Below, one piece after another: positions 35,701-44,956 of a stretch of DNA of 64,000 bases. The stretch is from assembly GCF_029369745.1 (NCBI RefSeq), contig NZ_CP120210.1, positions 3,348,001 to 3,412,000 of the forward strand, in the 5' to 3' direction. Below the pieces are notes generated by a model. It saw only the letters and a program-made list of their open reading frames with translations, ran no database searches and had not been told where the DNA came from. The first letter of the stretch is position 1, and each line of letters starts with the position of its first letter. The stretch is from Amycolatopsis sp. QT-25. GTDB lineage: Bacteria > Actinomycetota > Actinomycetes > Mycobacteriales > Pseudonocardiaceae. The position numbers and the translations under genes were made by a program.

Positions 35701-38700
35701 CCCGGAACGGGGAAAACCAGCAGTGGCAGACCCACGCGCGGGGCCGGGCACGTCGGCGGGTGGCCACCGCGCCGCCCCCGCTGGAGCTGGCGGCGATGCG
35801 CGTCCGGTTCGCCGGACGCGCTCAGCACGTCGAGCAGGCGGCGCATTACGCCGACGCCGAGCGCCTCGGGGTCGGCTACGGGCCCGACTTCGTGGTGATC
35901 TCCCAGCTCTGGGTGGACGGCATGGAGGTGCTGGCCGACTACGATTGCGCACACCTGGACTTCACCGGGTTCCACGCGCACCCGGCGTGGACCGATGCCG
36001 GCCTGCAGGCCGCGGTGCACTTCGGCCGGATGCTGCATGGCATCGTCACCAGCGACGACTCCTATCTGCCCGTGGCGATCGGCACCGCGCGGCTGTGGGG
36101 CACGCCGACGGCGACCGGCGCGGTGCATCTGCGCTGCCGGGCGATCTCCAGTACCTCCGCCACCGCCGACATCACGATGACCGACGAGTCGGGCAACGTC
36201 CTGCTCGAACTGTTGCAGTGCCGTTTCGTGCGAGTGGTCCTGCCCGCCAAGCACGCGGTCCGGCGCCAGCACATCGTCTTGCGCGCGGCACCGCGCGGCC
36301 CGGCACCCACCACCGAGGTGCTGTGCCCGCTCTCGATGAGCACGGAGACGCCGGAGGCCAAGTACGACGAGTACCGGCCACGATGGCTCGACTACTCGGC
36401 CGCGTTCACCGTGCGGGCCGTGCGCGGCCTGCTCGACGGCGCCGAGAGTTTCTTCACCGAAGACCTGTTCGCCGCCGGCGTCAAGCCCGAGTACGCACGC
36501 CTGCTCGACCTGCTGACGTCGGTGGCCGCCGAACAGGGCTTCCTCGAATGGCTCGGTGAGTTCCAGGGCCGCTCCCGGTGGCGGATCACCTCCGCCACCG
36601 TCGCTCCGACCGCCGACGCGGTCGCCGCGCTCCCCGAGTACATCTCCAACCTCACCCTGGCCGGGCGGTGCGGGCTGCACCTGGCCGACCTGCTGCGCGG
36701 CGAACGCGATGTGCTGGACATCCTGTTCCCCACACAGGGCAGTGACACCCTCGCCCACTACTACGACCTGATGCCGACGCTGAGCCCGTTCCACCGGGCC
36801 GCGGCCGAGGCGATGCGGGCACTGGTCGAAGCGTGGCCGCCGGATCGCCCACTGCGGATCCTCGAGGTCGGCGGTGGCACCGGTGCGCTGGCCGCGGCGC
36901 TGCTGCCGGTCCTGCCACCGGACCGCACGCACTACGTGTTCACCGACGTCACCCCGTTCTTCCTCGCCCCGGCGGCCGCCCGGTTCGCGCACTACGACTT
37001 CGTCGAGTACCGCACGCTGGATCTGAACGAACCCGATGCCGAGCCCGGCACGTTCGACGTGGTGGTGGCCGGCAACGCCCTGCACACGGCCAAGGACGTA
37101 CGAGCGGCGCTGCGCTCGGTCTCGGATCTGCTGTCCGACCACGGACGACTGCTGTTCATCGAATCGCACGATCCACAGGTGCTGGTCCTGCCGTTCGGCC
37201 TGGCACCGGGCTTCTGGGCGATGACCGACCTCGACCTGCGGCGCCACTCACCGCTCCTGCCCGCCCAGGTGTGGCGGGATCTTCTGCCCGACAGCAACTT
37301 CAGCGCGGTGATGACCTTGCTGGAGGCAAGGCCGTGCTCGCTGACGATCGCGAGCAGGACACCGCGGACCACACCCCTGCCGCAGGTGCTGCCCACCGTC
37401 TCGGGCACGCGCGTGGTCGTCGTCGCCGAGGACGACACCGAGGCCGAGCTGGCGGACGCGCTCACCGCGCGACTGGGCGAGCAGGGCGCGACCGCGACCC
37501 GGGCAGCCGTGGGCACCGACCCCGGCAGCTGGTTGCGTGGGCCGTCGACGGACGTGGTGCTGCTCTTGGCCACCACCGGCACGGCCCCCGACGAGGCCGT
37601 GAACGCCACCGCTCGCCGGTTCGCGCTGCTGGTCGCGATCGCGACCAGCGTGAGCGACCTGCCTGCCGAAGAGGTGGCCCGGCTGTGGCTGGTCAGCAGG
37701 CCGGCGGGCGTCAACCCGGCACCCGAAGCGACGAGCGCCCCGGTCGACGCCGCGTTGTGGGGTGCGACCCGCACCCTCGCCGCCGAATACACCACGATGC
37801 CGGTCCGGCGGATCTCTTTCGACCGCCGCGCCCCACTCGATCATCTCGCCCGCGAGGTGCTGGACCCCACCGACGACGACGAGGTGGTGTTCACCGAGGG
37901 GGGCCGGTTCGTCCCCCGGCTCCGCGACCTGCCTCCGGCCCCCGCGCTCGACCCTGCCACCCCCTACCGGATGGTCACGCGGAATCCGGGGCACTCGTAC
38001 CGGCTGGCATGGGTGGCCATGGAACGGCCCGAACCCGGTGCGGGTCAGGTCGTCGTCGAGGTCCACGTGACCGGGCTGAACTACCGCGACGCGCTGATCA
38101 CGGTGGGCATGCTGCCGGACTGGGTGGTGGAGGACGGGATGGCCGGCGCCAACCTCGGCTACGAGTGGTCCGGTGTGGTCAGCGCCGTGGGCCCGGATGT
38201 GACGCGGTTCCGGCCCGGTGACCAGGTCGCGGGGTTCGGCGGGGGCGGGTTCGCCTCGCACGTGCTGGTCGAGCAGGATCTGATCGGCCCCATACCCGCC
38301 GGATTCGACCTGACCTCGGCCGGCGGGGCGCCGGTGGCGTTCTTGACCGCCGAGTACGGACTTCGGCACCTGGCGAAGCTGAGCGCGGGCGAAACCGTCC
38401 TGGTGCACGGCGCGGCGGGCGGTGTCGGACTGGCCGCCATCCAGGTCGCCCACGCGGCGGGCGCCACGGTGATCGCCACCGCGGGCACCGAAGAGAAGCG
38501 GGACGTCCTCCGGCTCCTGGGCATCGAACACGTGTTCGACTCGCGTAATCTCAGCTTCGCCGCCGACGTGCTCGACGCCACCGGCGGCCAGGGCGTCGAC
38601 GTGGTGCTCAACTCCCTGGGCGGGGAGTTCATCAGCCGCAGCCTCGACGTGCTGCGGTTCGGCGGGCGGTTTGTGGAACTGGGCAAACGCGACCTCTACA

Positions 38701-40064
38701 GCGGCCGGAACGTCTCACTACGCCTGTTCCTCGACAACATCAGCTACTTCGCCGTCGACATCGACCAGCTGGGCAAGCACCGCATGAAGGAGATCAGCGC
38801 GGTCTACGACGAGGTCACGGCCCGGGCCGGGGAGCGTGCCTATCGGCCCATCCCCCACCGGGTCTTCCCCGTCGCCCAGACGGCCGAAGCGCTACGGTCG
38901 ATCCAGCACTCCCGCCACATCGGCAAGCTGATGGTCACCTTCAACCGGCGCCCGCCGGTGGAGCAGTCCGCGCCCCCGGCGATCACTCTCGATCCCGCGG
39001 CCAGTTACCTCATCACCGGTGGCGCGAGCGGCTTCGGCGCGGAAACGGCCCGCTGGCTGGTCGATCGCGGAGCCCGTCAGCTCGTCCTGGTCAACCGGCG
39101 CGGTATGGCCGTGCCCGGTGCGGAAGACCTCGTCACCGCACTGGCCGCCCAGGGCGTCGCGGTGTCCGTGCACGCCGTCGACGTCACCGACGAGTCCGCG
39201 ATGCGGGAGCTGGTCGCGGCCATCGACCGCGGCGGCGCCCCGCTGCGCGGGGTGGTGCACGCGGCGATGGTGCTCGACGACGCACTGGCCGGTGACCTGA
39301 CCGCCGAGCGGTTCCGGGCCGTGCTGGCCCCGAAAATGGCGGGCGCGTTGGTGCTGGACCGCGTGACCGAGGGCCACGACCTCGATCTGTTCCTGATGTT
39401 CTCCTCGGCGGCGGGCGTGGTCGGCAACGCCGGGCAGGCCGCTTATTGCGCGGGCAACCTGTTCCTGGAGGCACTTGCCCGGGCCCGGCGTACCCGTGGA
39501 CTGGTCGGGCAGACGATCGTCTGGGGCGCGCTGGGCGAGGTCGGCTACGTGGCCCGCAACGAGACCACCGCGAATGCGGTCACCAGAGCGGGCGTCGTGC
39601 TGCTGTCGTTGCACCAGGTCCGCCAGGCACTGGACGAGCTGGTCGGCGGCCCCGAAGTCGCGGTGGTGTGGAGCCACGACGGGGAGTTCGTGCGCAGGCT
39701 CTATTCGCACCTGACCACCCCGCGTCTCGGCGAACTCACCGGTGGCGACCGGGGCGACGACGACGAGTACGACGACCTGGCCGACAGGCTGCGGGCGGCG
39801 TCCCAGGAGGACGCGATCGCCCTGGCTGCCGACACCATCGTCGCCACGCTCGCCGACGTGCTCGGCGTCGACCCCGAGCGTCTCGACCGCAACCGGCCAC
39901 TGGACCAGCTCGGCGTGGACTCCCTGATGGGCGCCGAGCTGATCGCCAAGATGCGCCGCCGCTTCGGCCGGGAAATCCCGCTGATGCGCCTGGTCGCCAG
40001 CAGCGGCATCGACGACCTGGCCAGGTCACTGATCACCTACTTCAAGTCAGAGGAAGCACGATGA
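32787..40064 (+). CDS. highly reducing type I polyketide synthase (KS-AT-DH-cMT-ER-KR-ACP)
   Basis: A 2425-residue single-module PKS that would act iteratively or use an outside acceptor, since no loading, docking or thioesterase domain is visible. KS: Cys174 in DTACAS, His309 in HGTGTPIGD, His348 in NVGHLEP. AT: Ser608 in GHSAGE. DH: His905 in GHQASGTAIMP. C-methyltransferase: SAM loop EVGGGTG about 1360-1366. ER: GAAGGVG from 1875. KR: TGGASGFG about 2077-2084, catalytic Tyr in AAYCAGN. ACP: Ser2379 in LGVDSLM. This order is that of fungal highly reducing PKSs and mycobacterial/actinomycete lipid synthases, and predicts a reduced, methyl-branched chain. It overlaps the aldehyde dehydrogenase gene (ATGA), which may release or modify the product. 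The ATG start has only a weak ribosome site. Confidence 0.95.
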   Translation: MPDKIAIVGVACRLPGGIDDLDSLWSLLCDSRDVVGAPPADRFDLDRYHDTNQMRPGKSYTFDGGYLDDVAGFDAEFFGISPREALSIDPQQRLVLELGIEALDDAGIAPDSLRGSDGAVFVGASVMDYAGQNMVTPEAIGPYTNSGAALSNTANRLSYHLDLHGPSLKVDTACASALNAVHLACEHLRHGGGGVAFAAGVNLLLNPMSYVGFAKAGFLSPTGRCSPFSADADGYVRGEGAGVVVLKRLADALADGDRVHAVIEGSGTNSDGHTIGLVLPSEQAQESLLHQVYQRFALDPDELVYLEAHGTGTPIGDPAECTAIGNALGKRRSGEPLPIGSVKANVGHLEPASGMAGLCKAILVLRHRQIPPTPNASPRNPDIDFDGLALTPVPRARPTGAGSMVGVNSFGFGGTNVHVVLGAPPVVPPDLASIPRRHGKVLPVVVSGHTEASVGEALSLLDERLAGCTDFPDLAYTAWCRRGQHAYRRVVLADSAEQARRRLAEPGSTQRATERGKVAFAFSGHGSTWPGMAVDLLDTDPVFVRTIAEIDAVLEPLVGWGVGDELRATEPRLGDTSVVQPVLFAVQAGIAAVLAQHGLRPQAVYGHSAGEVAAAFVAGVYDTTQAVELVVARSQAQAKTAGTGTMAAVNLSVGDTEALLTAYDGRVEIAGVNSGTDVTLAGPREDLRDLAGRLAEREVFCRLLDIDYPFHSAAMDPLRPGVLAALADLAPKPAATEFVSTVSGGPLAGESLDAEYWWRNIREPVRFDTATDHLVAAGFDTIIEIGPRPVLQTYLKRAAKDGVLAVLPTLTMAHPGPRALLAAVEAALASGAETPQEQYFPRPGRVVPLPRYPWQHERFFVGSKYAWSGVPAAPDHVLLGDRAAVADPTWQSTVDPARLPWLSGHQASGTAIMPAAGYLEMCWAAGQLALEAPAEACDLHITRPMAAPEDESVLPRMQVSLSEEDGVFRVATRNGENQQWQTHARGRARRRVATAPPPLELAAMRVRFAGRAQHVEQAAHYADAERLGVGYGPDFVVISQLWVDGMEVLADYDCAHLDFTGFHAHPAWTDAGLQAAVHFGRMLHGIVTSDDSYLPVAIGTARLWGTPTATGAVHLRCRAISSTSATADITMTDESGNVLLELLQCRFVRVVLPAKHAVRRQHIVLRAAPRGPAPTTEVLCPLSMSTETPEAKYDEYRPRWLDYSAAFTVRAVRGLLDGAESFFTEDLFAAGVKPEYARLLDLLTSVAAEQGFLEWLGEFQGRSRWRITSATVAPTADAVAALPEYISNLTLAGRCGLHLADLLRGERDVLDILFPTQGSDTLAHYYDLMPTLSPFHRAAAEAMRALVEAWPPDRPLRILEVGGGTGALAAALLPVLPPDRTHYVFTDVTPFFLAPAAARFAHYDFVEYRTLDLNEPDAEPGTFDVVVAGNALHTAKDVRAALRSVSDLLSDHGRLLFIESHDPQVLVLPFGLAPGFWAMTDLDLRRHSPLLPAQVWRDLLPDSNFSAVMTLLEARPCSLTIASRTPRTTPLPQVLPTVSGTRVVVVAEDDTEAELADALTARLGEQGATATRAAVGTDPGSWLRGPSTDVVLLLATTGTAPDEAVNATARRFALLVAIATSVSDLPAEEVARLWLVSRPAGVNPAPEATSAPVDAALWGATRTLAAEYTTMPVRRISFDRRAPLDHLAREVLDPTDDDEVVFTEGGRFVPRLRDLPPAPALDPATPYRMVTRNPGHSYRLAWVAMERPEPGAGQVVVEVHVTGLNYRDALITVGMLPDWVVEDGMAGANLGYEWSGVVSAVGPDVTRFRPGDQVAGFGGGGFASHVLVEQDLIGPIPAGFDLTSAGGAPVAFLTAEYGLRHLAKLSAGETVLVHGAAGGVGLAAIQVAHAAGATVIATAGTEEKRDVLRLLGIEHVFDSRNLSFAADVLDATGGQGVDVVLNSLGGEFISRSLDVLRFGGRFVELGKRDLYSGRNVSLRLFLDNISYFAVDIDQLGKHRMKEISAVYDEVTARAGERAYRPIPHRVFPVAQTAEALRSIQHSRHIGKLMVTFNRRPPVEQSAPPAITLDPAASYLITGGASGFGAETARWLVDRGARQLVLVNRRGMAVPGAEDLVTALAAQGVAVSVHAVDVTDESAMRELVAAIDRGGAPLRGVVHAAMVLDDALAGDLTAERFRAVLAPKMAGALVLDRVTEGHDLDLFLMFSSAAGVVGNAGQAAYCAGNLFLEALARARRTRGLVGQTIVWGALGEVGYVARNETTANAVTRAGVVLLSLHQVRQALDELVGGPEVAVVWSHDGEFVRRLYSHLTTPRLGELTGGDRGDDDEYDDLADRLRAASQEDAIALAADTIVATLADVLGVDPERLDRNRPLDQLGVDSLMGAELIAKMRRRFGREIPLMRLVASSGIDDLARSLITYFKSEEAR

Positions 40065-41662
40065 CCCAGACCCAGACCGCGGTTCGCCACTTCCCTCTCT
40101 ACATCGGGGGTGAGCGTGTCGACACCGACGAGCGGGCCTACGGCATGGGGGTCCGCGCGGTGCTGGACCCCTCGGGGCCCGAGACGGCGACGCTGTTCCG
40201 GCTGCTGCGCGAGGGCAGCGAGGAGGAGCTGCACGCGCACCCGCACGTGTTGTGCTCGGCCGCACTGGCCACCCCGGAACAGGGGCAGGCCGCGCTACGC
40301 GCCGCGGCGGCAGCGGTGCCGCGGCTGCGGGCCGTACCACTGGCCGACCGGCTCGGGTACGCCCAGGACCTGCACGAGAATTTCCTGGCGCACCGAGAGG
40401 AACTGTCCCGCATCCTGCGCATGGAAGGCTGCCCCGGACGCCTGGTCGAAGCGCAGTTCGACGTGATCCTCGACCTCGTGCGGCCGGAGAGCCTCGATCT
40501 CGCCCGTGTTCTGCTACGGCAGGAGATCACCACCGCCGGACACAAGATCGTGCTGCAGCGTCAACCCGACGGCGTGGTCTGCGTCGACCCACCGGCCAAC
40601 GCGCCGATCTTCGGGCTGATCGCCTCACTGGTGGTGTTGGCGGGCAACGCCGTCGTCGTTCGCGTGCCACGAAGCTGCGCCAGCTCACTGAGCTACGCGC
40701 TGCACGAGATCATCATCCCGATCCTGGAATCGCGGGGCGCACCGGCGGGCACGTTCAACGTGCTGTGCGCCGACTACGAGATCACCATGCAGCAGTGGCT
40801 GGACAGCCCGCTGGTCGACACCGTCTACTACTTCGGCTCCAGCGAGCACGGGCTCGCGTTGGAACGCAAGTGCGTCGAGCGCGGCAAGCGGGCAATCCTG
40901 GAACTGTCCGGCAACGACGGCGTCCTGGTATGGCGCGACGCCGACCTCGAGCACGCCACCGCGGCCCTGATCGAGGCGTTCTACGCCTCCGGCCAGACAT
41001 GCTTCAGCCCCAAATACGTCATCGCCCACCCCGCCATCGCCGACGAACTACTCAGCCGGCTCGCCGCGGCCGCGTCCGCGCTGCGTCCCGGCGACCCTGA
41101 GGACTCCGACACCGTACTCAGCCCCGTCCTGCGCGCCACCGCGTTCCACCGTTGCCTGAACGACGCGCTCGATGCGGGGGCCACCAAGATCTGCGGCGGC
41201 GACCAGGTGAACTTGAAGGGCGAGCCCAATCCGCACGGGTTGTTCATCGAGCCGACCGTGCTGCGCGTAGACGGCTTCGCGCTGGCCGAAACCGTCGCCG
41301 CGGTCCGCGAGGAGACCTTCTTCCCCCTGCTGTCGGTCGTGGTCCCCGAGGACGGCCCCGACCTGCTCGCGCGCTGCATCGAGTTCCTCAACGGCAACGC
41401 CTACGGCCTGCGCAACTCGCTGTGGGCGGAGGACCAGGAGGTGATCGAACTGTTCATCACCATGGTGTCCAACGGCGGCCTGCTCAAGGTCAACGACTCG
41501 CACATGGGGCACGCCCCCCACCTGCCCGGTCTCGGTGGAACCGGGCACAGCGGCGGCACCCACGGCGAGGCCGCCTACCCGTTCCTGCGCGCCAGCCGCC
41601 TGCAAGCCGTCGCCATCGCGACCACCAGGACCCACCCCCGAGACGCCGTACTCGGCCGATAG
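40061..41662 (+). CDS. aldehyde dehydrogenase-superfamily protein coupled to the PKS
   Basis: A 533-residue protein whose ATG overlaps the PKS stop. The ALDH catalytic elements are present: the general-base Glu region in ILELSGNDGVLV and the nucleophilic Cys in SGQTCFSPKY. The Rossmann part includes FGSSEHG. An unusual N-terminal 90 residues precede the ALDH fold. Enzymes of this superfamily oxidise aldehydes with NAD(P)+, or run in reverse as acyl-thioester reductases. Because the PKS lacks a release domain and translation is coupled, reductive release of an acyl-ACP, or oxidation of a released aldehyde, are both plausible. Which one cannot be told from sequence. Confidence 0.88.
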   Translation: MTQTQTAVRHFPLYIGGERVDTDERAYGMGVRAVLDPSGPETATLFRLLREGSEEELHAHPHVLCSAALATPEQGQAALRAAAAAVPRLRAVPLADRLGYAQDLHENFLAHREELSRILRMEGCPGRLVEAQFDVILDLVRPESLDLARVLLRQEITTAGHKIVLQRQPDGVVCVDPPANAPIFGLIASLVVLAGNAVVVRVPRSCASSLSYALHEIIIPILESRGAPAGTFNVLCADYEITMQQWLDSPLVDTVYYFGSSEHGLALERKCVERGKRAILELSGNDGVLVWRDADLEHATAALIEAFYASGQTCFSPKYVIAHPAIADELLSRLAAAASALRPGDPEDSDTVLSPVLRATAFHRCLNDALDAGATKICGGDQVNLKGEPNPHGLFIEPTVLRVDGFALAETVAAVREETFFPLLSVVVPEDGPDLLARCIEFLNGNAYGLRNSLWAEDQEVIELFITMVSNGGLLKVNDSHMGHAPHLPGLGGTGHSGGTHGEAAYPFLRASRLQAVAIATTRTHPRDAVLGR

Positions 41663-41683
41663 GGGCCGCGCGGGAGGGAAACG

Positions 41684-42358
41684 TCAGCCAGCGGGCTGGG
41701 AGGGCAACGGCCACGCGTTGCCCTGGGCTGACGCGGTGAACACCGTGTCCTTGGTGGTGAACAACGCGGTGCCGAACGCCTTGCTGAAGGCATCCAGACC
41801 TTCCTGGGTCGGTGTCACCGAAATACCACTACCTTGCACCGCGGTGGGCTGTCCCGGAGCGCCCGTCTTCAGACTCAGCCGGACCTTGCTCGGGTCCGCG
41901 GTGTAGAGAGGCAACTCTCCCAGCCACTCGTCGCCGACCTTCAGGAAGGCGAACACCCGGCTGTCGGGCAGCCCACCCCTGAGCCCACTGATCTCCATAC
42001 GGGCCTTGTCGTTGACCAGCACCACACCACCGAACACCCGCCCCCTGCCCGTACCCGGCTGCCCGGTCGGCTTCACAGTGCCGGTGGTGTACTCCGGGGT
42101 CAGCTTGACGCCCTGGACAGTCCGGCCGTCGCTGCCCATGATCGCCGTGGCCGGGGCCACCGCCTGCATCCGGATACCCTGAGTCGCGAGCTGCTTGAGA
42201 GCGAGGTCGGTGAGCTGTAGTTCGGCCAGCCCGTTCAACACGGTCAGGTTCTGGTCGCCGGGCTGCGCGGTGGCAACCGCCGACCCGGAACCCCCCAACT
42301 GCGCGACCAAGGGTGCCGCAACCGCGCCGCTGACAAAAATACGTCGAGTGATGGCCAT
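41684..42358 (-). CDS. secreted protein of unknown function
   Basis: A 224-residue protein. The ATG at 42358 begins a signal peptide with twin arginines (MAITRRIFVSGAVAAP), ending near ATA-QPG; a longer frame upstream is discarded. The mature part has no Cys and is rich in beta-forming segments, with alternating PGQPTAV and LPDSRVFAFLKV. No family is recognised. It converges on the aldehyde dehydrogenase, 21 bases apart. The Tat-like signal suggests export in folded form or with a cofactor. Confidence 0.7.
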   Translation of the reverse strand: MAITRRIFVSGAVAAPLVAQLGGSGSAVATAQPGDQNLTVLNGLAELQLTDLALKQLATQGIRMQAVAPATAIMGSDGRTVQGVKLTPEYTTGTVKPTGQPGTGRGRVFGGVVLVNDKARMEISGLRGGLPDSRVFAFLKVGDEWLGELPLYTADPSKVRLSLKTGAPGQPTAVQGSGISVTPTQEGLDAFSKAFGTALFTTKDTVFTASAQGNAWPLPSQPAG

Positions 42359-42740
42359 AGCACCCAGTGTCGAGCATCCGGGTGGTCCTGTCTTGACGAA
42401 TGACTCGAAGGTGGGATCCAGCCGGGGGCGCGTCGAGTTCCGGTGACAACGCGCTTGAGGCCCGGTCACGGCGACGGCGGCGGGCTGGTTGGGACTGGTC
42501 GCCGCAGGCCCACTGGGCGCCGAGGGCGCTTCCTCCGCCGACCCCAACGCGCACCGGAACTACACGGCCCGGCTGAACAACGCCGCGAACAACAGCAATC
42601 GCCTCACCAATACCTGACCAGCGGGTGGAGAAGCTGAATGCCCCTCCCTGTATTTCTGATCCGCCAGGAGGCGGCACACGGACATCCCCGAGATACTGAT
42701 CGCCGGGCACCAACGTGAACTGATTACCTACATGATCAAG
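42359..42740. other. gene debris between the secreted protein and IS256 relic
   Basis: On the plus strand a frame ending at about 42616 gives ADPNAHRNYTARLNNA and stops; it looks like the tail of a lost protein. At 42672-42746 another frame reads TDIPEILIAGHQRELITYMI, which resembles a piece of an alpha/beta hydrolase of the epoxide-hydrolase kind. Neither has a start codon context. I regard the stretch as decayed DNA. Confidence 0.35.
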
Positions 42741-43487
42741 TACGAGCGCAGCCACCCACAGCCCGAGCACATCCCGACGACCTTCCAGCGTGACCCCGAT
42801 CGCCGCGTAGATCGGCCGGTTCGCGACCTGACCATCCCGGATCTTCACATGCACCGCGTCAATGAACACCGCCGCATATACCGAATCCAACGGCCGCGAC
42901 TGCCACTCGGCCATCGCCCCGATCACCTAATCGGCAATCCGGGACACCGTCTCCTTCAACACCGACACGCCATAGATCCACGTAAAGTGCGCCGAAGATC
43001 TCACCTGTCGTCAACCCTTTCGCATACAACGACAACACGATCTCATCGACACCGCCCAGCCGACGATGCCGCTTTTCACGATCACCGGCTCGAAATCCGA
43101 ATCTCGATCCCGCGGCACCGCGATCTCCACCTCGCCCACCGCGTCCGAGACCACCGTTTTCGACCGCGTGCCATTGCGCACGTTCGCGCTAGCACGGCCC
43201 GGTTCGGCCTGTGCTTCTCGTGACCGAAGGGCTCGGTCATCTCCGCATTCAACGCCGGCTCGAGGACCGTCCTGGTCAGCTGCTTGAGCAACCCGCCCGG
43301 GCCGGTCAAGGCCAGCCCCTGCGCCTGAGCCTGCGCGACCATCGAGGCCGCCAGCTCCTCCTGCGCCGACCGCGGCTTCACCGCCTTCCTCTTACCCCCT
43401 GATCGTGACGTCACAACGTCCAGTGTCATCACACCGTGCCCAAGCCCGGCGTGTCGGGCCGGAAACACCGTTACTGGGGCAGTCGCG
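42740..43487 (-). pseudogene. truncated, frameshifted IS256-family element
   Basis: On the minus strand the terminal repeat begins near 43487 and is followed by a transposase N-terminus (AQAQGLALTGPGGLLKQL, EPALNAEMTE) broken by frameshifts. The catalytic core piece SRPLDSVYAAVFIDAVHVKI with VANRPIYAAIGVTLEGRRDV appears at about 42750-42900, after which similarity ends abruptly. The C-terminal half is missing. It is head-to-head with the intact IS256 element, producing an inverted repeat (43445-43470 against 43552-43577). Confidence 0.85.
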
Positions 43488-43533
43488 CGTCCCGCTGGAG
43501 ACATCTCGCTGGCCGCAGCGGGTTCGGTGTCGT

Positions 43534-44939
43534 GGGACTGTTCCAAGATCGGTGTTTTCGGCCCGACACGCCGGGCTGAGGTCCGGCGGGATGGGCACTG
43601 TGAGTGATGACATCGGAGCTTGTGAGTCCACGTAAGCGTGAGTCCAAGCCGGCGCGGGAGCTGTCGCCGGAGCAGGCCGCCGCCGCGGTGATGGTGGCTG
43701 AGGCGAAGGCTCGCGGGCTGGCGCTGACCGGCCCGGACGGGTTGCTGAAGCTGTTCACCAAGAACGTGCTGGAAACGGCACTGAACGAGGAAATGACCGA
43801 GCATCTGGGGCATGAGAAGAACCAGGCCGACCCGGATCGTGAGTCGACGAACGTGCGCAACGGCTCCCGGCCGAAAACGGTGGTCTCGGATGCGGCGGGC
43901 GAGGTCGGGATCAACGTTCCGCGGGACCGGGAGAGCACGTTCGAACCGCAGATCGTGAAGAAGCGGCAGCGTCGGCTGACCGAGGTGGACGAGATTGTGC
44001 TGTCGCTATATGCGAAGGGAATGACGACGGGGGATATCTCGGCGCATTTCGCCGAAATCTACGGGTCCTCGGTCAGCAAGGAAACGATCTCGCGGATCAC
44101 CGACAAGGTCGTCGCCGAAATGAACGACTGGGCCAGCCGCCCGCTCGACCCGGTGTACGTCGCTGTGTTCATCGACGCGATCCACGTCAAGGTCCGCGAC
44201 GGGCAGGTCGCCAACCGGCCCGTCTACGCCGCCATCGGCGTCACCGTGGACGGCCACAAGGACGTCCTGGGCCTGTGGATGGGCATCGGCGGCGAGGGCG
44301 CGAAGTTCTGGATGAGCGTGCTGATCGACCTGAAGAACCGCGGCATCCGGGATGTGTTCTTCCTCGTCTGCGACGGACTCAAAGGCCTGCCCGACGTCGT
44401 GACGAACGTCTGGCCGCAGACCATTGTGCAAACCTGTATCGTCCACCTGATCCGCAACACCTTCCGGCTCGTGTCCCGCCGGGACTGGGACGCGGTGAAA
44501 CGCGACATCAAACCCATCTACACCGCACCCAGCCCGCACGCTGCGGCGGCCGCTCTGGACGAATTCGAAGAGAAATGGGGCGCGAAGCATGCAGCGGTGA
44601 TTCGTTTATGGCGCAACGCTTGGGATGAGTTCACGCCGTTCCTCGACTACGACGTCGAGATCCGGACGATGATCTGCTCCACGAACGCGATCGAGTCGCT
44701 GAACGCCCGTTATCGGCGGGCGATCCGTGCACGTGGACATTTCCCGACCGAGCAGGCCGCGATGAAGTGCCTGTACCTTGTGACCCGCAGCCTGGACCCG
44801 ACCGGGACAGGCCGCGCTCGATGGACGATGCGTTGGAAGCCAGTGATCAACGCTTTCGCCATCACATTCGGTGACCGCTGGCCGGGAGCCGAGACCTACT
44901 GATCGACAACGCCGGAAACACCGATCACGGGACAGGCCC
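43534..44939 (+). mobile_element. complete IS256-family insertion sequence
   Basis: A 1406-base element. Ends match as inverted repeats: GGGACTGTTCC...GATCGGTG on the left and, read inward, GGGCCTGTCCCGTGATCGGTG on the right. An 8-base target duplication, GGTGTCGT, flanks it at 43526-43533 and 44940-44947, the usual length for IS256 elements. It contains one intact transposase and appears to be a recent insertion. Confidence 0.92.
43604..44902 (+). CDS. IS256-family (mutator) transposase
   Basis: A 432-residue transposase from a GTG directly followed by an ATG; either could be used. The mutator-type DDE core is visible: first Asp in AVFIDAIHVKV, second in FLVCDGLKGLPDVV followed by QTCIVHLIRNT, and Glu in STNAIESLNARYR. 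Length is normal and no interruption is seen, so it should be functional. Confidence 0.95.
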   Translation: MMTSELVSPRKRESKPARELSPEQAAAAVMVAEAKARGLALTGPDGLLKLFTKNVLETALNEEMTEHLGHEKNQADPDRESTNVRNGSRPKTVVSDAAGEVGINVPRDRESTFEPQIVKKRQRRLTEVDEIVLSLYAKGMTTGDISAHFAEIYGSSVSKETISRITDKVVAEMNDWASRPLDPVYVAVFIDAIHVKVRDGQVANRPVYAAIGVTVDGHKDVLGLWMGIGGEGAKFWMSVLIDLKNRGIRDVFFLVCDGLKGLPDVVTNVWPQTIVQTCIVHLIRNTFRLVSRRDWDAVKRDIKPIYTAPSPHAAAAALDEFEEKWGAKHAAVIRLWRNAWDEFTPFLDYDVEIRTMICSTNAIESLNARYRRAIRARGHFPTEQAAMKCLYLVTRSLDPTGTGRARWTMRWKPVINAFAITFGDRWPGAETY

Positions 44940-44956
44940 GGTGTCGTTCTCGGTTG

